DNA of 8,854 bases, taken from CAYYFX01 sp964471155. GTDB lineage: Bacteria; ARS69. The notes under the pieces are model-generated. The model was not told where the DNA came from. It ran no database searches and saw nothing but the letters and a program-made list of their open reading frames with translations. The position numbers and the translations under genes were made by a program. Below are positions 5,706 through 8,854 of this stretch, in pieces (the stretch's first letter is position 1; each line of letters opens with the position of its first letter). The DNA is taken from positions 1 to 8,854 of the forward strand of contig CAYYFX010000139.1 in assembly GCA_964471155.1 (NCBI GenBank), written 5' to 3'.

Positions 5706-6248
5706 GTGAACTGGGTGGACTGGATCCTCATCGCCATCGTCGGCGCGTCGTTCCTCGCCGGGCTCTGGCGGGGCGCCGTGCGCACCGTCTTCTCGCTGGC
5801 CGGGCTCGCGGTCGGCTTCTGGCTCGCCGCGAAGGAGTCCGGCGCGCTCGCCCTCATCCTGGAGCGCTGGATGAGCCCGAGCGTGGCGGCCGCCGTGGCG
5901 TTCCTCTTCGTGTTCCTCGGCGTCGGCGTGGTGGCGGCGCTGGCCGGCTGGCTGTTGCGCAAGGCGCTGGAGAAGATGGCCATGTCCTGGGTGGACCGCC
6001 TCGCCGGCGCGGCCTTCGGCCTCGCGCGCGGGCTGGCCATCGTGGGCGTGCTCGCGCTCGCCGTGGAGGGCGTGGGCGGCTTCGGCGCCACCCGCGCGTC
6101 CGTGACCTATCCCTGGGCGCTGCGTTCGGGCGCGGTGCTCCTGGGGCTCATCCCCGAGGGCGCGCGCGAGCGTCTGCACTGGGACGAGTTGAAGCAGCGC
6201 ATCCCCGAGAAGCTCCGCGGGATGAAGGACGACGAAGGCGTCGTCTGA
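5706..6248 (+). CDS. CvpA family inner-membrane protein
   Basis: 180 residues from GTG 5706, with GGGAG eight bases upstream. Four membrane segments are visible (about 5-20, 28-43, 60-84 and 100-122), followed by a charged cytosolic tail rich in Lys/Arg/Glu/Asp. Family marks are the opening NWVDWILIAIV, the GLWRG turn at 19-23 and the WVDRLAGAAFGLARG block before the fourth helix (family pattern D-R-x-x-G-x-x-x-G-x-x-R-G). CvpA proteins were named for colicin V production in E. coli and have since been tied to envelope stress and bile or peptide resistance; their biochemical role is unsettled. The gene leads a transcription unit with manB and manC (38-bp gap to manB), so a role in envelope or surface-glycan upkeep is plausible but inferred only from position. 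The length is normal for the family. Confidence 0.88.
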   Translation: MNWVDWILIAIVGASFLAGLWRGAVRTVFSLAGLAVGFWLAAKESGALALILERWMSPSVAAAVAFLFVFLGVGVVAALAGWLLRKALEKMAMSWVDRLAGAAFGLARGLAIVGVLALAVEGVGGFGATRASVTYPWALRSGAVLLGLIPEGARERLHWDELKQRIPEKLRGMKDDEGVV

Positions 6249-6287
6249 TCGCCCGCGCGCACCCTGGACCGTTCCGGAGACACACGC

Positions 6288-7655
6288 ATGGCGTCCATCA
6301 ATCCCGAGATCTTCCGCGAGTACGACATCCGCGGCGTCGTGGACCCGCAGCTGGATCCCGCCACGTGCACGCTGCTCGGCAAGGGGCTGGGCACGATGCT
6401 GGTGCGCGCCGGCGCGAGCAACGTGGCCGTGGGCCGCGACGTGCGCCTCTCCTCGGACCGCATCCGCGACGACCTCGTGAAGGGGCTCACCTCCACCGGG
6501 CTGGACGTGGTGGACGTGGGCGTCGTGCCCACGCCGGCGCTCTACTACACGCTGTACAACGGCAACGTGGGCGGCGGCGTGATGATCACGGGGTCGCACA
6601 ACCCGGCGGAGTACAACGGCTTCAAGACGTCCGTGGGGAAGGACTCCATCCACGGCGAGACGATCCAGGCCGTGCGCAGGCTGATCGAGGCGGGGGACTT
6701 CGCGCAGGGCTCGGGCACGGTGGAGGAGCGGCGCGTGCTGCCGGAGTACCTGGGCCGGCTGACCGAGGGCGTGATGCCGGAACGCGGCCTCACCGTGGTG
6801 GTGGACGCGGGCAACGGCGTGGCCGGCCCGCACGCGCCGAACGTGCTGGAGACGCTCGGCTGCACCGTGCACAAGCTGTACTGCGAGCCGGACGGCCGCT
6901 TCCCGAACCACCACCCGGATCCCACGGTGGAGAAGAACCTGAAGGACCTCATCGCGAAGGTGAAGGAGACCGGCGCGGACCTCGGCATCGCGTTCGACGG
7001 GGACTCCGACCGCATCGGCGTGGTGGACGAGAAGGGCGGCATCGTCTGGGGCGACCGGCTGCTCGCGCTCTACGCGCGGCAGGTGCTCGCGGACGGCCCC
7101 ACGTCCATCATCTTCGAGGTGAAGTGCTCGAAGGGCCTCATCGAGGACATCGCCGCGCACGGCGGCACGCCGGTGATGTGGCGCACGGGCCACTCGCTCA
7201 TCAAGCAGAAGATGAAGGAGACCGGCGCGCTCCTCGCCGGCGAGATGTCCGGGCACATGTTCTTCAAGCACCGCTACTTCGGCTACGACGACGCCTTGTA
7301 CGCGGCCGCGCGGCTCGTGGAGATCGTGGCGAACGAGGACGCGCCGCTGTCCGAGATCATGGCGTCGATCCCGAAGTACCCGTCCACGCCGGAGATCCGC
7401 GTGGATTGCGCCGAGGCGCACAAGTTCGAGGTGGTGCGGCAGGTGGCGGACCACTACAAGAAGACGCACAAGGTCATCGACGTGGACGGCGCGCGCGTGG
7501 ACTTCGGCGACGGCTGGGGCCTCGTGCGCGCGTCGAACACCACGCCGCTGCTCGTGCTGCGCTTCGAGGCGGACACGGAGGAGCGGCTCGCCGCCATCCG
7601 CGCCGAGATGGAGGGCAAGGTGCGCTCCGTGATGACGGCCGTGGTCGGCGCGTGA
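6288..7655 (+). CDS. manB: Phosphomannomutase/phosphoglucomutase
   Basis: 455 residues from ATG 6288, with GGAG nine bases upstream. This cytosolic enzyme interconverts mannose-6-phosphate and mannose-1-phosphate (often also the glucose pair) through a phosphoserine. All four active-site regions of the alpha-D-phosphohexomutase family are intact: the phosphoserine loop TGSHNP with Ser103, the Mg-binding loop DGDSDR at 237-242, the sugar-specificity loop GEMSGH at 318-323, and the phosphate-binding loop RASNTTP from Arg414 in the C-terminal domain. Length and spacing match Pseudomonas AlgC-type bifunctional enzymes, and the sugar loop GEMSGH is the PMM/PGM form. Its stop overlaps the start of manC, so the two successive pathway steps are translationally coupled. 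No phosphomannose isomerase is seen nearby; mannose-6-phosphate must come from elsewhere in the genome. Whether it also serves glucose-1-phosphate supply cannot be told from sequence. Confidence 0.96.
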   Translation: MASINPEIFREYDIRGVVDPQLDPATCTLLGKGLGTMLVRAGASNVAVGRDVRLSSDRIRDDLVKGLTSTGLDVVDVGVVPTPALYYTLYNGNVGGGVMITGSHNPAEYNGFKTSVGKDSIHGETIQAVRRLIEAGDFAQGSGTVEERRVLPEYLGRLTEGVMPERGLTVVVDAGNGVAGPHAPNVLETLGCTVHKLYCEPDGRFPNHHPDPTVEKNLKDLIAKVKETGADLGIAFDGDSDRIGVVDEKGGIVWGDRLLALYARQVLADGPTSIIFEVKCSKGLIEDIAAHGGTPVMWRTGHSLIKQKMKETGALLAGEMSGHMFFKHRYFGYDDALYAAARLVEIVANEDAPLSEIMASIPKYPSTPEIRVDCAEAHKFEVVRQVADHYKKTHKVIDVDGARVDFGDGWGLVRASNTTPLLVLRFEADTEERLAAIRAEMEGKVRSVMTAVVGA

Positions 7656-8719
7656 GCCGGGTCCACGCGGTCCTGATGGCCGGCGGGCGCGGCACGCGCT
7701 TCTGGCCGGCGAGCCGGGAGAGCCTGCCCAAGCAGTTCCTGAAGGTGGGCGGGGACGAGTCCCTGCTCGCGCGCACGCAGCGGCGGCTGACGCCGGTGGC
7801 CGCGCCCAAGGACGCGTGGGTGGTGACGAACGCCGCGCACGTGGACCTCGCCGCGGAGCAGCTCCCGGACGTGCCGCGCGCGCGCATCGTGGGCGAGCCC
7901 GTGGGGCGGAACACGGCACCCTGCATCGCGCTCGCGGCCGCGCTCGTGGCCCGCGAGGATCCGGACGGCGTGCTGCTCGTGGCCCCCGCGGACCACTGGA
8001 TCGGCGACGAGGACGCCTTCCGCGCCGTGATGCGCGCCGGCATCGAGACCGCGCGCGCCTCGCGCATGCTCGTCACGTTCGGCGTGATCCCCACCGCGCC
8101 CGCCACCGGCTACGGCTACATCGAGGCGGGCGACGCGCTCCCCGGCGTCCCCGGCGGCGCGCGCAAGGTGGCCCGCTTCACCGAGAAGCCGGACGCCGCC
8201 ACCGCCGCGAAGTTCCTCGCCTCCGGCCGCCACACCTGGAACAGCGGCATCTTCGCCTGGCGCGCGGACGTCTTCCTCGCCGAGCTGGCGCAGCACGAGC
8301 CCGCCATGGCGAAGGCCATTGACGCCATCGCCCGCGCGAAGGACCTCGACGCCGCGTTGCGCGAGAGCTACGGCGCGCTCCCGTCGATCTCGGTGGACTA
8401 CGCCGTGCTGGAGCGCTCCGCCCGCGTGGCCGTCGTCCCGGCGAAGTTCCCGTGGTCCGACGTGGGCTCCTGGGACGCCCTCGCCGAGCTCACCTCCGCC
8501 GACGGCCGCACGAACGTCCTCCACGGCGACGTCCTCTCCGTGAACGCCACCGGCTGCTTCGCCGACACGGACGGGCGGCTCGTCGCGCTGGTCGGGACGA
8601 AGGACCTCCTCGTCGTCGCCCGGGAAGACGCCGTGCTGATCGCGGCGAAGGGAGCGTCGCAGGACGTGAAGAAGATCGTGGACGCCCTCGAGCGCGACGG
8701 ACGGAAAGACCTGTTGTAG
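7652..8719 (+). CDS. manC: Mannose-1-phosphate guanylyltransferase (GDP-mannose pyrophosphorylase)
   Basis: 355 residues from GTG 7652, overlapping the manB stop (GTGA). The longer open frame upstream is manB read out of frame. It joins mannose-1-phosphate and GTP to form GDP-mannose in the cytosol. The nucleotidyltransferase signature is complete: MAGGRGTRFWP at 9-19 followed by PKQF (26-29), EPVGRNTAPC, a metal-site-type ADHW, an FGVIPTAPATGYGYIE block, EKP at 178-180, WNSGIFAW from 196, VDYAVLE (248-254) and FPWSDVGSW at 266-274. The C-terminus (GTKDLLVV to VKKIVDAL) completes the single-domain type; there is no fused cupin phosphomannose isomerase domain as in longer AlgA/ManC proteins. 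With manB it supplies GDP-mannose for lipopolysaccharide, capsule, glycoprotein or GDP-fucose/rhamnose synthesis. No Shine-Dalgarno of note is present, so translation probably depends on ribosomes ending manB. Confidence 0.95.
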   Translation: MSRVHAVLMAGGRGTRFWPASRESLPKQFLKVGGDESLLARTQRRLTPVAAPKDAWVVTNAAHVDLAAEQLPDVPRARIVGEPVGRNTAPCIALAAALVAREDPDGVLLVAPADHWIGDEDAFRAVMRAGIETARASRMLVTFGVIPTAPATGYGYIEAGDALPGVPGGARKVARFTEKPDAATAAKFLASGRHTWNSGIFAWRADVFLAELAQHEPAMAKAIDAIARAKDLDAALRESYGALPSISVDYAVLERSARVAVVPAKFPWSDVGSWDALAELTSADGRTNVLHGDVLSVNATGCFADTDGRLVALVGTKDLLVVAREDAVLIAAKGASQDVKKIVDALERDGRKDLL

Positions 8720-8739
8720 CGGGGCGCGCGCGGGCCGGA

Positions 8740-8776
8740 GGGGCGGGGAGCGCGGGGCCTCGGAGGGGCAGCGGGG
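8740..8776 (+). other. G-quadruplex-prone tract after manC
   Basis: Five runs of four G occur at 8740-8743, 8745-8748, 8754-8757, 8765-8768 and 8773-8776, separated by 1, 5, 7 and 4 bases. This fits the classical G4 pattern with loops of seven or less. The surrounding 8720-8790 is strongly G-rich on the + (RNA-like) strand, so the structure could form in the manC 3' transcript. The pattern is seen directly; folding is inferred. Confidence 0.6.
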
Positions 8777-8829
8777 CGGTGGGCGGGTTCGCGGCGGACG
8801 CCCCGGTGGGTCCTCCCCGGCGGGCGCTC

Positions 8830-8854
8830 GGCCCCCGCCGTCCGGGCGGGGGCC
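8830..8854 (+). terminator. Perfect 10-bp hairpin at the window end
   Basis: GGCCCCCGCC (8830-8839) pairs perfectly with GGCGGGGGCC (8845-8854) around the loop GTCCG. It is a very stable stem 110 bp after manC and the likely end of the cvpA-manB-manC transcript. The window stops at its last base, so a following T-run cannot be checked. Confidence 0.6.

Noticed and set aside
3475..5709. Long + strand ORF (744 codons) over the receptor gene
   Set aside because: Arg/Ala/Gly/Pro-rich translation with no domain; it is the shadow of the high-GC receptor gene, which has a signal peptide, plug and barrel in its own frame.
3491..6091. Very long - strand ORF (866 codons), with other long antisense ORFs at 3484-5463 and 5601-7919
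   Set aside because: Stop codons are rare in antisense frames of such GC-rich genes. The translations are low in complexity and cross two real genes and a promoter region.
6365..7651. Upstream extension of manC through the manB region
   Set aside because: The added sequence is manB read out of frame. The pyrophosphorylase signature begins a few residues after GTG 7652, as expected for a native N-terminus.
1..8854. tRNA, rRNA, CRISPR array, insertion sequence, integrase or defence genes
   Set aside because: I looked for cloverleaf-like arms, regular direct repeats with spacers, terminal inverted repeats with a transposase, and nuclease or helicase motifs, and saw none.

Overview
The window is high-GC bacterial DNA carrying seven or eight genes, all on the + strand. 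It most resembles an uncultured diderm from the FCB group or a neighbour (Candidatus Eisenbacteria, Krumholzibacteriota or Gemmatimonadota type). The evidence is secreted right-handed beta-helix proteins with Cys/Gly-rich rungs, a FlgD-like/type IX-like C-terminal sorting domain, a TonB-dependent receptor with a Ser/Ala/Asp-rich linker, and very high G+C with strong third-position C/G bias. The phylum is inferred from protein style, not from a marker gene.

Layout. (A) 1-2886: the 3' part of a large secreted beta-helix protein ending in a FlgD/T9SS-type domain. Eight bases later comes a second beta-helix protein that has its own signal peptide but no such domain. An ATGA overlap then leads to a 19-codon ORF that looks like a bare lipoprotein signal peptide. 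(B) 2887-3125: an intergenic region with two hairpins, then a TTGACG-N17-TACCCT promoter. (C) 3126-5611: an ECF-transporter substrate-binding (S) membrane protein, translationally coupled through a GTGA overlap to a TonB-dependent outer-membrane receptor. Together they look like the outer- and inner-membrane halves of one vitamin or cofactor uptake route; the ATPase/T module is not here and the substrate is unknown. (D) 5612-5705: a hairpin, then a TTGACA-N17-TAGCCT promoter. (E) 5706-8719: a CvpA-family membrane protein, phosphomannomutase/phosphoglucomutase (manB) and mannose-1-phosphate guanylyltransferase (manC, GTGA overlap with manB). The last two convert mannose-6-phosphate to GDP-mannose for surface glycans. 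(F) 8720-8854: a strongly G-rich stretch with a canonical G-quadruplex pattern, ending in a perfect 10-bp hairpin that reaches the window edge.

Most genes belong to known families and I see no mobile element, CRISPR array, tRNA or rRNA. The points most worth a second look are the ECF-S/TonB receptor pair, the tiny lipoprotein-like ORF, the G8 tract inside a secreted beta-helix gene, the short C-terminal tail of that protein, and the two matching promoters.
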